Origin: Hydrogenophaga sp.
GTDB lineage: Bacteria > Pseudomonadota > Gammaproteobacteria > Burkholderiales > Burkholderiaceae_C
Assembly: GCF_025699295.1 (NCBI RefSeq)
Contig: NZ_JAILWB010000001.1
Coordinates: forward strand, 124,001 to 188,000
Length of the DNA: 64,000 nucleotides
Direction of reading: 5' to 3'
This document shows, piece by piece, positions 43,582 through 56,851 of this stretch; the first letter of the stretch is position 1; the number at the start of each line of letters is the position of its first letter. A program made the position numbers and the translations under genes. Below the pieces are notes generated by a model, which was given only the letters and a program-made list of their open reading frames with translations, did no database searches and had not been told where the DNA came from.

Positions 43582-45165
43582 ATGCGCCACAACCTGCCCG
43601 TCACCGGAAACGAGTTCGTGATCCCCGAGGGGGTCACGCTTGTCTCCACCACCGATCTGCAAAGCCGCATCACCTACTGCAACCCGGCCTTCGTGGCGGT
43701 GAGCGGCTTTGACCGCGACGAGCTGCTGGGTCAGCCGCACAACCTGGTGCGCCATCCCGACATGCCCGCCGAAGCCTTTCGCGACATGTGGACCACCCTG
43801 GCCTCGGGCTCGCCCTGGTCGGCCCTGGTGAAGAACCGGCGCAAGAACGGCGACCACTACTGGGTGGTGGCCAACGCCACGCCCATGGTGGAGAACGGCC
43901 AGGCGGTCGGCTACATGTCGGTGCGCACACGACCGACCCGGGAACAGGTGCAGCAGGCCGAAGCCCTGTACGCCCGCATGCGCGCCGAACACGACAGCGG
44001 ACGCATCGCGCTGGCCCTGCACCGCGGTCAGCTGGTGCGCACCGGCCTGCCCGGGCGCCTGCGGAAACTGGTGCGACCCACGCTGGGCAAGCGCATTGCC
44101 CTGTCCCTGCTCGGCGTGGCCACCGTCGGCGTGGTGGCGGGTCACATCGCGGCTACATCCACCGGCGCGGCGCAGTTGGGTGCGGCAGCGGCTCTGCTCG
44201 CGCTGACCGCCGCGGCCGCGGTCCTGCTGCGTCGCCAGGTGCTCGCGCCCTTGAACCAGGCCGTGGGTTTTGCCAACCTCATGGCGGCCGGCGACCTGTC
44301 GGCGAGCTGGCAGGGCCGCGCGGGTGGCGAGTTTGGCGAACTCGCGAAGGCGCTCAACCAGCTCAACGTGAACCTGCAGGCCGTGGTGTCCGACGTGCGC
44401 CGCGAAGTCGAGGGCGTGCAGGTCGCCTCCGGCCAGATTGCCGCGGGCAACCAGGACCTGTCCTCGCGCACCGAGTCGCAGGCCAGCAGCCTGGAGCAGA
44501 CCGCCGCCTCCATGGAGGAACTCAGCAGCACGGTGCAGCAAAGCGCCAACGCCTCGCGCGAGGCTACCGAGCTCTCGCTACATTCGGCCAGCGTGGCGCG
44601 CGCGGGCAACGAGGCCATGGCCCGCGTGATCCACACCATGGACGACATCAGCCAGTCGTCGAACCGCATCGGCGAAATCATTGGTGTGATCGACGGCATC
44701 GCCTTCCAGACCAACATCCTCGCGCTCAATGCGGCCGTGGAGGCCGCGCGCGCCGGTGAACAGGGGCGTGGCTTCGCGGTGGTGGCCGGCGAGGTGCGCA
44801 ACCTCGCCCAGCGCACCCTGGAGGCGGCCAAGGAGATCAAGGTCCTGATCAGCACGTCGAGCGACAAGGTCGCTACGGGCAGCCGCCTGGTGCACAGCAC
44901 CGGCAAGACCATGGCGGAGGTGGTGAGCGCGGTCGAACAGGTCCAGACCCTGATCACCGGCATCCACGGCGCCACGCAGGAACAGGCCTTGGGGCTGTCC
45001 CAGATCAACCAGGCCGTGGGCCATCTCGACTCGGTGACGCAGCAGAACTCTGCCATGGTCGAGGAACTGGCCGCGGCCGCGAGCGCGCTGCAGGCGCAGT
45101 CGCAGGTCATGAACGACGCGGTGCGGGTATTCCGCCTGGTGCCCCGCGCACCCGCTCGGGCCTGA
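43582..45165 (+). CDS. PAS-domain methyl-accepting chemotaxis protein (Aer-like)
   Basis: A 527-residue receptor. Residues about 1-120 are a PAS domain of the Aer type (LVSTTDLQSRITYCNPAFVAVSGF, VRHPDMPAEAFRDMW, KNGDHYWVVANATP). Two membrane helices lie at about 170-215, a HAMP-like linker follows, and the signalling domain shows the conserved tip AFQTNILALNAAVEAARAGE with FAVVAGEVRNLAQR. Aer-type receptors sense redox through FAD. It reports to CheW/CheA, not encoded here. An FNR-like box precedes it. Confidence 0.9.
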   Translation: MRHNLPVTGNEFVIPEGVTLVSTTDLQSRITYCNPAFVAVSGFDRDELLGQPHNLVRHPDMPAEAFRDMWTTLASGSPWSALVKNRRKNGDHYWVVANATPMVENGQAVGYMSVRTRPTREQVQQAEALYARMRAEHDSGRIALALHRGQLVRTGLPGRLRKLVRPTLGKRIALSLLGVATVGVVAGHIAATSTGAAQLGAAAALLALTAAAAVLLRRQVLAPLNQAVGFANLMAAGDLSASWQGRAGGEFGELAKALNQLNVNLQAVVSDVRREVEGVQVASGQIAAGNQDLSSRTESQASSLEQTAASMEELSSTVQQSANASREATELSLHSASVARAGNEAMARVIHTMDDISQSSNRIGEIIGVIDGIAFQTNILALNAAVEAARAGEQGRGFAVVAGEVRNLAQRTLEAAKEIKVLISTSSDKVATGSRLVHSTGKTMAEVVSAVEQVQTLITGIHGATQEQALGLSQINQAVGHLDSVTQQNSAMVEELAAAASALQAQSQVMNDAVRVFRLVPRAPARA

Positions 45166-45220
45166 GGTCCGAACATCCGGTCCCGCCGGTCGCCCGGGTG
45201 CGGCGTGCTAATGTCTCGCC

Positions 45221-46549
45221 ATGCCCAAGACCCTGCGCTACACCCTGCTCTCGCTGCGCGAGATGCTGCTCTCTGCAGGCCCGTTCGCCCTGCTCACGAT
45301 CGCCTTGCTGGGCCTGACCTACTGGTGGCTCAACCCCACCCCGCCCAAGCGCGTGGTGCTGGCCACCGGCCCCGCGCAAAGCGCCTACGATGAATTCGGC
45401 AAGCGCTACGCGGAGGCACTCGCACGCTACGGCATCACGGTCGAGCTGCTTGCTTCGGAGGGTTCGTCGGCCAACCTGGAGCTCCTGCGCACCGGCCAGG
45501 CCGATCTGGGCTTCGTGCAGGGTGGTACCGCCGACATCGGCTACGACGACGAGGGCTCCATCGTCTCGCTGGGCAGCCTGTTCGTCGAGCCACTCTGGAT
45601 GTTCTACCGGGAAGACGCGGCCAGACGCCTGCAGAAGAACCCCACCGTGAACAAGCTGGCCGAGCTCAAGGGCTGGCGTGTCAACGTGGGCACGCCCGGC
45701 AGCGGTGTGCCGCGCCTGTTCACCACCCTGCTCGATGTCAATCGTGTCGACGCCTCGCAGCTCACGCTGAGCAAGCTGGAACAGACCCCGGCCACAGTGG
45801 CCTTCCTCAACGGCGACATTGATGCCGTGGTGTTCGCGTCGGCGCCCGAATCGGTAATGGTGCAGATGCTGTTGCAGACGCCCGGCGTGAAGCTGCTGGA
45901 CTTCGCCCAGAGCGAGGCCTATTCGCGCCGCTTCGGCTATCTCACGCCGGTGGTGATGCCGCAGGGCGTGGTGGATCTGGCGGCAAACATTCCGGCGCGC
46001 AATGTGCGCCTGGTGGCATCCACCACCAGCCTGCTGGCGCACAGCGACACGCACCCTGCCATCCTGCAACTGTTCGCCCAGACCGCCACCCAGCTGCACA
46101 GCGGCGCGAGCTGGTTCAGCCGTGCGCGCGAATACCCCAGCCTGGAGCACAGCGAGGTGCCGATCTCGTCCGAGGCGCAACGCGCCATCAAGAATGGCGC
46201 GCCCTTCCTGCAGCGCTATCTGCCGTTCTGGCTGGCCAATCTGATCGAGCGCGTGTGGCTGGCCATGGGCCTGATCATCGTGCTGGCCCTGCCGCTGTCG
46301 CGCATCGTGCCGCCGCTCTACGCCTTTCGCATCCGCTCACGCGTGTTCCGCTGGTACGCCGAGTTGCGCGACATCGAACAACAGCAGGAGAGCGATCAGG
46401 GAAGCAGCGTGCAGGCGTTGCTGGAGCAGCTCGACGCGATGGAATCGAAGGTGGAGAAGATCGTGGTGCCGCTGTCGTACACCGACGAGCTCTACGCCCT
46501 GCGCAACAACATCCACCTCGTGCGCAAGAAACTGCTCAGAAAAACCTGA
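45221..46549 (+). CDS. TAXI family TRAP-type solute-binding protein
   Basis: A 442-residue protein with an N-terminal membrane anchor (about residues 18-38), a TAXI/NMT1-like periplasmic binding domain (VVLATGPAQSAYDEFGKRY, GQADLGFVQGGTAD, NVGTPGSGVPRLF), a second helix at about 345-365 and a coiled-coil tail. The tail and second helix distinguish it from simple secreted binding proteins and suggest a membrane-bound sensor-like receptor. No TRAP permease is adjacent. Confidence 0.85.
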   Translation: MPKTLRYTLLSLREMLLSAGPFALLTIALLGLTYWWLNPTPPKRVVLATGPAQSAYDEFGKRYAEALARYGITVELLASEGSSANLELLRTGQADLGFVQGGTADIGYDDEGSIVSLGSLFVEPLWMFYREDAARRLQKNPTVNKLAELKGWRVNVGTPGSGVPRLFTTLLDVNRVDASQLTLSKLEQTPATVAFLNGDIDAVVFASAPESVMVQMLLQTPGVKLLDFAQSEAYSRRFGYLTPVVMPQGVVDLAANIPARNVRLVASTTSLLAHSDTHPAILQLFAQTATQLHSGASWFSRAREYPSLEHSEVPISSEAQRAIKNGAPFLQRYLPFWLANLIERVWLAMGLIIVLALPLSRIVPPLYAFRIRSRVFRWYAELRDIEQQQESDQGSSVQALLEQLDAMESKVEKIVVPLSYTDELYALRNNIHLVRKKLLRKT

Positions 46550-46550
46550 G

Positions 46551-46658
46551 CCGCGCAGCGGTGGAGCGTGGGGGCCACCGACCCGGCGCCGGGCCGCCCC
46601 AAGCCGGGTCAGCCCCCCTGGGGGGCAGCGACCCGCGCAGCGGTGGAGCGTGGGGGCC
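46551..46658 (+). repeat. Intergenic repeat: two identical 26-bp copies around a hairpin
   Basis: A 26-bp sequence starting CCGCGCAGCGGTGGAGCG occurs identically at 46551-46576 and 46633-46658. Between them a G/C palindrome, CCCCCC (46613-46618), T, GGGGGG (46620-46625), could form a stem or terminator. It lies in the 114-bp gap between convergent TAXI and DUF1631 genes and has the look of a Comamonadaceae dispersed repeat. Confidence 0.6.
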
Positions 46659-46663
46659 CTGCC

Positions 46664-48757
46664 CTACTTTTCTGCCATGGCGCTGTTGAGCCAGGCCTGG
46701 CGCGCCACCTCGTCGAGCGCCTCATCCACCACGCCATGATCGGCCACCACGCGCAGGCGCCGCTGTTCCAGCAAGCGCTCGAGACCGCGCTTGGTCATGG
46801 ACAGGGAGCGGCCATTGCCACCGGTGAACAGGAACAGCGTGCCATGCGGGCTGGCCCAGGTGAGCTGCCAGCGCATGGCCTGACCGTCCTGCAGGATGTC
46901 GACCCAGGTGCCCACCGGCAACTCTGATGTGCGCTGCACCGCCATCTCGGCCTTGAGATCGGCCCAATCGCGCTGCAAGGGCTGGGTGTCCAGAAAGGCC
47001 GGCTGCGTCGTCGTGGGAGGCGCGTCCGGCAGCGAGTCTTCCATGAAGCAGGTATCGCGCACCTCGTTGCGCTGCATCCACGGCTCGTCATCCAGCTCGG
47101 GCTGGATGCTGGGTTGTTCGTCGGCGGGTGGTTCGTTGCGCTGCGTCTTGTAGGCCGCCTCGTGCAGGCCCATGAGTGCCTGGAAAAACGCCTCCGCCTG
47201 CTCGCGCGGATAGTCGATGGAATCGAGCCCCTCGCGCAACGTGCGCAACACACCCGGGATGACCTTGACCAGGCGCGGCCGGTTCAGGCTGGCCAGCGCG
47301 AGCTGGCTGGACCACAGCAGGTCCGGCAGGATGTCGGTATAGCGCATGGCCGCGGATTCGCCGGGCGCCGCATCCGTGCTCTCCAGACGCGCCTGCGCCA
47401 CCACCTGCGACCAGGGGCCGGTCAGGAAACGCCGCACCACGCCGGGCGACTTGTCAAAATCGTTTCGGCCCCGCATTTCAGTAGCCACCCGCTCGGCCAG
47501 CAGGTTGCGCTGTTCCACACGCACCAGCGTCTGAACCGCCAGGCCACGGGCCTGGACCTGCGCGGGCCCCACTGCGGCGGCCTGCGAGCGCTGGAACTCC
47601 TCAAGTTGCGCGGGAAACCGCGCGGCCAGATCTGCGCCCGGCTTGAGCAGCGCGCGCACGACACCGCGCGTCTGGTTGGAAAAAGCCGCGAAACCGGGAT
47701 CCTGCTCGCTGGTGAACGCCAGGCCTCGCGCGATGATCGCGTCGAGCAGGCGGCGCGCCGGGTTCTGCTTGTCAGCGAAGAAGCGGGGTTCGGTGCGCGC
47801 GAGTTGCAGCAGGGCGGGCTTCATGTCCTGCAACAGGCTGCGCACCGGCGCGAGAAGGCGCTCGTCGGCGGCGATGCGCTTGAGCATGAGGGTGACCACC
47901 TCGCTGGCGAGCGTGCGCACCATGGCATTGCCTGAACCGGACGCACCGCCGTCGCTCGGGCCGTCGTCGCCCTGGTCGAGGTTGCCCACCAGCAGCTGGT
48001 GCAGATGGTCCAGCGTGAGCAGCGCGTCGTTGCCCAGCATCTCGTGTGCCGGCACCGAATCCGGGTGGGCAGCGTCCGGCGCGGCGGTGCCCGGCGTCGT
48101 GCGGCTGGTGGCGGTCTGCGTCACCACGTAACCGGCGGGCTTCACCCCGGCGCGTTCCATCTGCCGGGAGAGGTTCGCGTACATCTCGCGCAGCGCCTCG
48201 CCCAGCGACATCGCGCCCACCTGCAACCATCGCGAACGCACTGCAGCTTCCACGTGCAGTCCCTTGAGCGCCTTCATCAGCGCGGCCACAACCACTTCGG
48301 ACCGCAAGGGGTTGGCGTCGGGATTGACGACGGCCAGACCTTGCGCGCCATTGAGCAGCGCGGTCAGCGTCACCAGTTCCTCGTCCACCGCCATCTTGAC
48401 GACCTGCTGTACGCGGGCCAGCTCCACGGTCTCCTGTACCTGGTCGTCTCCCATGAGTTCGAGTTCGTCGAAACTCACCGTCGGGGAACGGCGCGAACCG
48501 GTACCGGTGTGAGGCAGCGCGTTCTCCATCGACTCGGCGAAGGCCGCCAGAAATCGCGTGGCCACCAGGTCGCGGTGTGATTCGAGCGTGGTGCGGGCCT
48601 GCATCAGCACCTGCTTTTCGCTCAGCTGGCTGGCGGAGAACTCACGGTCCTTGATGGCGGCATGCAGTTTGTCCAGCCAGCGCGGCACCCACTCGCGGGT
48701 CAGGGCAAGTGCGTCTCGCAGACAGGCGTCAAAGGCCTGGGTGTCGCTGGCGTCCAT
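46664..48757 (-). CDS. DUF1631 family protein
   Basis: A 697-residue, mostly helical cytoplasmic protein of the DUF1631 family. Features are an N-terminal LRDALALTREWVPRWLDKL, the EQQLMGDDQVQETVEL-like region (here LELMGDDQVQETVELAR), DNPARRLLDAII-like NPARRLLDAIIARGL and a C-terminal WVDILQDGQAMRWQLTWASPH fold resembling a PilZ-like barrel. Function is unknown; some members have been linked to cyclic di-GMP. ATG 48757 is chosen from the family N-terminus. Confidence 0.85.
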   Translation of the reverse strand: MDASDTQAFDACLRDALALTREWVPRWLDKLHAAIKDREFSASQLSEKQVLMQARTTLESHRDLVATRFLAAFAESMENALPHTGTGSRRSPTVSFDELELMGDDQVQETVELARVQQVVKMAVDEELVTLTALLNGAQGLAVVNPDANPLRSEVVVAALMKALKGLHVEAAVRSRWLQVGAMSLGEALREMYANLSRQMERAGVKPAGYVVTQTATSRTTPGTAAPDAAHPDSVPAHEMLGNDALLTLDHLHQLLVGNLDQGDDGPSDGGASGSGNAMVRTLASEVVTLMLKRIAADERLLAPVRSLLQDMKPALLQLARTEPRFFADKQNPARRLLDAIIARGLAFTSEQDPGFAAFSNQTRGVVRALLKPGADLAARFPAQLEEFQRSQAAAVGPAQVQARGLAVQTLVRVEQRNLLAERVATEMRGRNDFDKSPGVVRRFLTGPWSQVVAQARLESTDAAPGESAAMRYTDILPDLLWSSQLALASLNRPRLVKVIPGVLRTLREGLDSIDYPREQAEAFFQALMGLHEAAYKTQRNEPPADEQPSIQPELDDEPWMQRNEVRDTCFMEDSLPDAPPTTTQPAFLDTQPLQRDWADLKAEMAVQRTSELPVGTWVDILQDGQAMRWQLTWASPHGTLFLFTGGNGRSLSMTKRGLERLLEQRRLRVVADHGVVDEALDEVARQAWLNSAMAEK

Positions 48758-48871
48758 GCAGACGGGCTCTCTCGTGTGCGGTTGGAATGAAAATGTCGGC
48801 CGAATGCCTGACATTGTGGCCAACAGGGTAACCCTGTAAAAGCGGAAAAGAAACCCGGAATTCCCGGCAGT

Positions 48872-49410
48872 TCAAGGCTTCGCCATCAGCGCCTGCCAGC
48901 CCGCAGCCCCCAGTTCGCGCAGGGTTTGCAGGTTGCGCTCGACGATGGCGTCGGCGTCGCCACCCTCGGAGGCCACCGCGCGCTCGACGCTGTCCTCGCG
49001 CAGCAGGTGCAGCGTCGGGAAGGGTGCGCGGTTGGTGGCGTTGGTCACGTCGTCGGCCTCGGTGCCTTCGAACTGGAACAAGGGGTGAAAGGGTGCCACC
49101 TGCACCACACCTTCGAGTTCGTGCTCGGCCACCACGTCGTCCACGACGTTGAGGAAGTCGTTGAACACCTCGAAGTCGGGGAACAGCGTGGGGTGTACCA
49201 GCAGGGTCGTGTCGATCTCCTCGGCCGGCGTGTTCACCAGCAGGTCGAGCTCGCGATCGAGGTCGTCCAAAAATGCATCGAGGTGGCGCGCCTGGCTGAC
49301 CACGATGCGCACCTGGTTCTTCACGTACACCGAACGCGCGAACGGGCACAGGTTCAGGCCGATCACGGCCTTCTCGATCCAGCGGCGGGTGACGGCTTCG
49401 ACGTCCGGCA

Positions 49411-49411
<1 letters not shown>
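48872..49411 (-). CDS. DUF1415 family protein
   Basis: A 179-residue protein with family segments WIEKAVIGLNLCPFARSVY near the N-terminus and TTLLVHPTLFPDFEVFNDFL, VQVAPFHPLFQFEG and RAPFPTLHLLRE. The function is unknown. Its ATG shares one base with the ettA stop codon (TGATG at 49409-49413), so translation is coupled to ettA. Confidence 0.88.
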
Positions 49412-51072
<1,661 letters not shown>

Positions 51073-51325
51073 GAGAGTTTTGCCTGAGAAATCTGCGCCT
51101 GAAAGGGGCGCCAAGCCTTCGATTATCGGCGCATGCGACAATACAGCCTGTCGGGCACTTCAGTTGGCCCGGCACCAGCACTTGGCTGGGGTGTGCGCAA
51201 AGCCTTTGCGGCCACCGACTTCCTGAATCCATCTGCCCCAGACTGACCGGGCGCCGCAGCCAAACAGGCCGCGGCACCCGGAGTGGCCGATGCCCCCAGC
51301 GCCCTGGACGGGCGCCTCTATCTAC

Positions 51326-53116
<1,791 letters not shown>

Positions 53117-53130
53117 ACTACAGTGCGGTC

Positions 53131-54216
53131 ATGCCAGCTGACCGCACCACCCTCCCGCCCGACGCCCCGTCTGCCCTGCCCGGCAACGGGGCGTCGCCAC
53201 GTTGGGCCACGCTCATGGTGGCCACCTGCAACGTGCTCAACCTGGCGCAGGCCGGCCGGCACTTCTACAACGGGCAGGACCCGTACAGCCAGGCCGAGTT
53301 CGAGCGCAAGGTCACCTGGCTGGGTGAACGCTTCAAGGCACTCAACGCCGACGTGATCGCGGTGCAGGAGGTCTGGGATGAACTCGCCCTGCGCGCGGCG
53401 GTGGCGCGCAGCGGCCTGCAGTACGGTTTCGTGGCGGTGCCTGGCGCGGAGAATGGCCCGGGCCAGCCGGGCGCACAAGGCACGCCCCGGGTGGGCATCG
53501 TGACGCGTCTCAAGGTGGAGTCGGTGGAGTCGCTGACCGACTTTCCCTCCGCCGCCGTGGTGCAGGTGCCCGGCCTGGGCCTGCACACCCGCTTCGAGCG
53601 CCCGCCTCTGGTCGCCACCCTGCGCCTCAAGCACGGCCAGGCGCTGTGCGTGATCACCGCGCACCTCAAGAGCAAGCGGCCGAAGTTTCTCGAAGACGCG
53701 GCCGGCAAGATCAACGAAGACACCGACGATCCCGCGGTCCAGGCCCTGGGTACCCTGCGCTCGCTGATCATGCGCGCAAGCGAAGCGCTGGCCCTGCGCC
53801 TGAAGGTGGTGGAACTGCTGCACCGCACGCGGCTGCCGCTGGTGCTCATGGGCGACCTCAACGACAGCCCGCACAGCGTGACCACGCAGCTCATCGCCGC
53901 CACCTCGCAGGTGGCCTACGACAAGGGCGCGCGCGACCACGCGCTGTTCAGCGCCTGGGACGTGCAGGGCGAAGCCGCGCTGCGCCGCGACGTGGCGTAC
54001 TCGCACATCCACCAGGGCTACCCGGAGGTGCTGGACCAGGTGCTGGTGAGCGAGGAATTCGTGGCCACCAGCCGCGCAGCCATCGGCGACGTGCGGCGCG
54101 TGGAGGTGTTCAACGACCACCTGTTCGAGGGCCGCGACCGCAGCCGCAGCGACCACGGTTTCGTGCGCGCGCTGCTGCGGCTGCGCCTGCCCGACCTGCC
54201 GCCGTCAGTGAACTGA
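53131..54216 (+). CDS. Endonuclease/exonuclease/phosphatase (EEP) family hydrolase
   Basis: A 361-residue protein with the EEP fold: VATCNVLNL (Asn), DVIAVQEVW (metal Glu), VITAHLKSK (His-containing strand), LMGDLNDSP (catalytic Asp-Asn) and SDHGFV at the end (catalytic Asp-His). No signal peptide is seen. It could be a nuclease, a phosphatase or a sphingomyelinase-like enzyme; the substrate is unknown. Its stop overlaps the convergent cphA stop by 12 bp. Confidence 0.88.
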   Translation: MPADRTTLPPDAPSALPGNGASPRWATLMVATCNVLNLAQAGRHFYNGQDPYSQAEFERKVTWLGERFKALNADVIAVQEVWDELALRAAVARSGLQYGFVAVPGAENGPGQPGAQGTPRVGIVTRLKVESVESLTDFPSAAVVQVPGLGLHTRFERPPLVATLRLKHGQALCVITAHLKSKRPKFLEDAAGKINEDTDDPAVQALGTLRSLIMRASEALALRLKVVELLHRTRLPLVLMGDLNDSPHSVTTQLIAATSQVAYDKGARDHALFSAWDVQGEAALRRDVAYSHIHQGYPEVLDQVLVSEEFVATSRAAIGDVRRVEVFNDHLFEGRDRSRSDHGFVRALLRLRLPDLPPSVN

Positions 54217-56808
54217 GTCGGGCGCCGGCGCACCGGCTTCGCGGATGCGCCGCGCCAGGTGCGCCAGCGCTTCCTCCACCTGGTCGACCAGCACCAGGCA
54301 GAGGTCGCCCGGCTGCAGCCGCGCCAGCGCAGTGTCGATGGCGACGAACTCACCGCGAATCTCCAGCACCTCGCGCGCGCGGCTTGCGTCGGCCAGGCCC
54401 TGGCGCAGCAGGGCCAGCACCTCGCCGTCCTCCCGCCCGCGCTGGCAGGCGTCCTCGAACAGCAGCACGTCGTCGAAGGCCGTGCCGAGGATCGCGGTCT
54501 GCTCGCGGATGTCCTCGTCGCGGCGGTCACCCGCGCCGCTGATGACCACGCTGCGCCGGCGCGCCGGCATGGCGTTGACCGCGTCGACCAGGGCGCGCAT
54601 CGCGTCGGGGTTGTGGCCATAGTCGGCGATCACGGTGGCGCCCCGGTAGTCCATCAGGTTGAAGCGGCCGGGTGCGTTGTCGGCGTCGTTGGAGAAGCTC
54701 GCCAGGCCGCGAACGATGGTGTCCCAGTCCAGCCCCGCGCACCAGGCCGCGCCGATCGCGGCCATGACGTTGTCCTTCTGGAAACCGATGGTGCCCCCGC
54801 GCGTGATCGGTACACCCTGCAACGGGATCTGCACGCGCCAGCTGCCTTCGGTGACGAGGATGCGATCGCCCTCGACGCAGATCGTGCGCCGGCCCTGGAC
54901 ACGGTGCGCGGCGAGCACGGGATGGTCGTGGTCCTGCGCGAAGAACACCACGCCGCCCGGGCACTTGGGCGCCATGGCCGCGACGATGGGGTCGGCCGCG
55001 TTGAGCACCGCGTAGCCCGTGGGCGCGACGTTCATGACGATCACGCGCTTGAGCACCGCAAGGTCCTCGACCGTGGTGATGTAGTTCAGGCCCAGGTGGT
55101 CGCCGGCGCCGACGTTGGTGACCACCGCCACCAGGCACTGGTCGAAGCCCAGGCCTTCGCGCAGCATGCCGCCGCGCGCCGTTTCGAGCACGGCGGCGTC
55201 CACATCCGGGTGCAGCAGCACGCTGCGCGCGCTCTTCGGGCCCGAGCAGTCGCCGCTGTCGATCTGCCGGCCGTCGACGTACACGCCGTCGGTGTTGGTC
55301 ATGCCCACGCGCAGGCCGCTGGTGGCCATGAGGTGCGCGATCAGGCGCGTGGTGGTGGTCTTGCCGTTGGTGCCGGTCACGGCCACCAGCGGAATGCGGC
55401 CGTCATCCCCCGGCTCGAACATGTGCGCCACCACCGCGTCCCCCACCGGGCGGCCCTTGCCGTAGGACGGCGAGAGGTGCATGCGCAGGCCGGGTGCGGC
55501 GTTGACCTCGACCACGCCACCGTGCTGCTGCTCCAGCGGCACGTGCACGCTCTCGCACACCACGTCGACGCCGCAGATCTCCAGACCCACGGTCTGCGCG
55601 GCCGCCACGGCGCGCGCGGCCACGTCGGGGTGCATGTCGTCGGTCACGTCGGTGGCAGTGCCACCGGTGCTCAGATTGGCGTTGTTGCGCAGCACCACGC
55701 GCCGCCCCATCTCGGGCACCGATTCAGGCGTGAGGCCCTGCACGCCCAGGCGCGCGCGCGCGATGTCGTCGAAGCGAATTCTGGTGAGCGAGGTGGCGTG
55801 GCCCTCGCCGCGCAGGGGGTCGGCGTTGACCAGGTCGACCAGCTCGCTCACCGTGTGCTCGCCGTCGCCGATGACGTGCGGCGGGTCGCGCCGCGCCGCG
55901 GCCACCACGCGGTCGCCCACCACCAGCAGGCGAAAGTCGCTGCCGGGCAGGTACTTCTCGACCATCACCTCGCCGATCTCGGCCGCGGCGCGGTGGGCGA
56001 TGTCCAGGTGGTCGCGCGAGACGATGTTCACCGTGACCCCCTTGCCCTGGTTGCCATCCTGCGGCTTGACGACCACCGGCAGGCCGATCTCCAGCGCCGC
56101 GGCCCAGGCGTCGTCCGCGTCGCCGACCGGGCGGCCCTCGGGCACCGGCACGCCAGCGGCGGCCAGCAGGGTCTTGGTGAGGTCCTTGTCCTGCGCGATC
56201 GATTCGGACACCGCGCTGGTGGTGTCGACCTCGGCGGCCCAGATGCGGCGCTGGCGCGAACCCCAGCCCAGCTGCACCAGGCTGCCCGAGGTCAGGCGCC
56301 GGTAGGGAATGTTGCGCGCCACCGCGGCGTCCACGATGCAGCCTGTGCTCGGGCCCAGGCGCACGTCTTCGTCGAGCGCGCGCAGGCGGGCGATGGCGGC
56401 CTCCACGTCGAAGGTGCGCGGCTCGCCCGCGGCCACCACCTCGAGCAGCTCGCACGCGAGGTCGAAAGCCAGCCGGCCCACCAGCTCCTCGGTGTACTGC
56501 GCCACCACCTGGAACACGCCGGGCTCCAGCGTGGCCGCGGTGCGGCTGAAGGTGACCGGGCAGCCCGCCTGGGCCTGCAGTGCCAGCGCGGTGTCTTCCA
56601 GCACGTGGGCGAGCGAGAGGCGCTCCTGCAGCGGGTTGCTGGGCTTGAGCGCACCCACGGCCGGGAAGAGTTCGCGCAGGCGCTTCTCGAAGCCTTCGAG
56701 CGCGTGCAGGTCCAGCTCGTGCGGCGCGCAGGAGACGATGGCCTCGATGCAGGTGTGGCGGCTCCAGAGATTGGGGCCGCGCAAGGTCCGGATGCGGGAG
56801 ACGTCCAT
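54205..56808 (-). CDS. cphA: Cyanophycin synthetase CphA (intact Mur ligase, degraded N-domain motif)
   Basis: An 867-residue synthetase that adds Asp to the backbone and Arg to its side chains using ATP. Order: N-domain (about 1-160), ATP-grasp (about 200-450; VVVKPQDGNQGKGV and VEVNAAPGL), and a Mur-ligase-like domain with P-loop GTNGKTTTTR at residues 479-488, ETARGGMLR, and the C-domain DYGHNPDAMRALV and GAGDRRDEDI. The N-domain motif that in cyanobacterial CphA is HxxEH plus a downstream Glu is degraded: H68 and E71 remain, but the second His is D72 and the Glu is A76. It lies 43 bp downstream of cphA'. Confidence 0.93.
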   Translation of the reverse strand: MDVSRIRTLRGPNLWSRHTCIEAIVSCAPHELDLHALEGFEKRLRELFPAVGALKPSNPLQERLSLAHVLEDTALALQAQAGCPVTFSRTAATLEPGVFQVVAQYTEELVGRLAFDLACELLEVVAAGEPRTFDVEAAIARLRALDEDVRLGPSTGCIVDAAVARNIPYRRLTSGSLVQLGWGSRQRRIWAAEVDTTSAVSESIAQDKDLTKTLLAAAGVPVPEGRPVGDADDAWAAALEIGLPVVVKPQDGNQGKGVTVNIVSRDHLDIAHRAAAEIGEVMVEKYLPGSDFRLLVVGDRVVAAARRDPPHVIGDGEHTVSELVDLVNADPLRGEGHATSLTRIRFDDIARARLGVQGLTPESVPEMGRRVVLRNNANLSTGGTATDVTDDMHPDVAARAVAAAQTVGLEICGVDVVCESVHVPLEQQHGGVVEVNAAPGLRMHLSPSYGKGRPVGDAVVAHMFEPGDDGRIPLVAVTGTNGKTTTTRLIAHLMATSGLRVGMTNTDGVYVDGRQIDSGDCSGPKSARSVLLHPDVDAAVLETARGGMLREGLGFDQCLVAVVTNVGAGDHLGLNYITTVEDLAVLKRVIVMNVAPTGYAVLNAADPIVAAMAPKCPGGVVFFAQDHDHPVLAAHRVQGRRTICVEGDRILVTEGSWRVQIPLQGVPITRGGTIGFQKDNVMAAIGAAWCAGLDWDTIVRGLASFSNDADNAPGRFNLMDYRGATVIADYGHNPDAMRALVDAVNAMPARRRSVVISGAGDRRDEDIREQTAILGTAFDDVLLFEDACQRGREDGEVLALLRQGLADASRAREVLEIRGEFVAIDTALARLQPGDLCLVLVDQVEEALAHLARRIREAGAPAPDSVH

Positions 56809-56851
56809 GACGAAGACCGTGTAGGGGTTGGGCGAAGGAAGGGGTGGGGGC

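Noticed and set aside
51196..51210. Terminator between ettA and rhlE promoters
   Set aside because: CGCAAAG and CTTTGCG are separated by one base, too tight for an RNA loop, and the genes diverge here.
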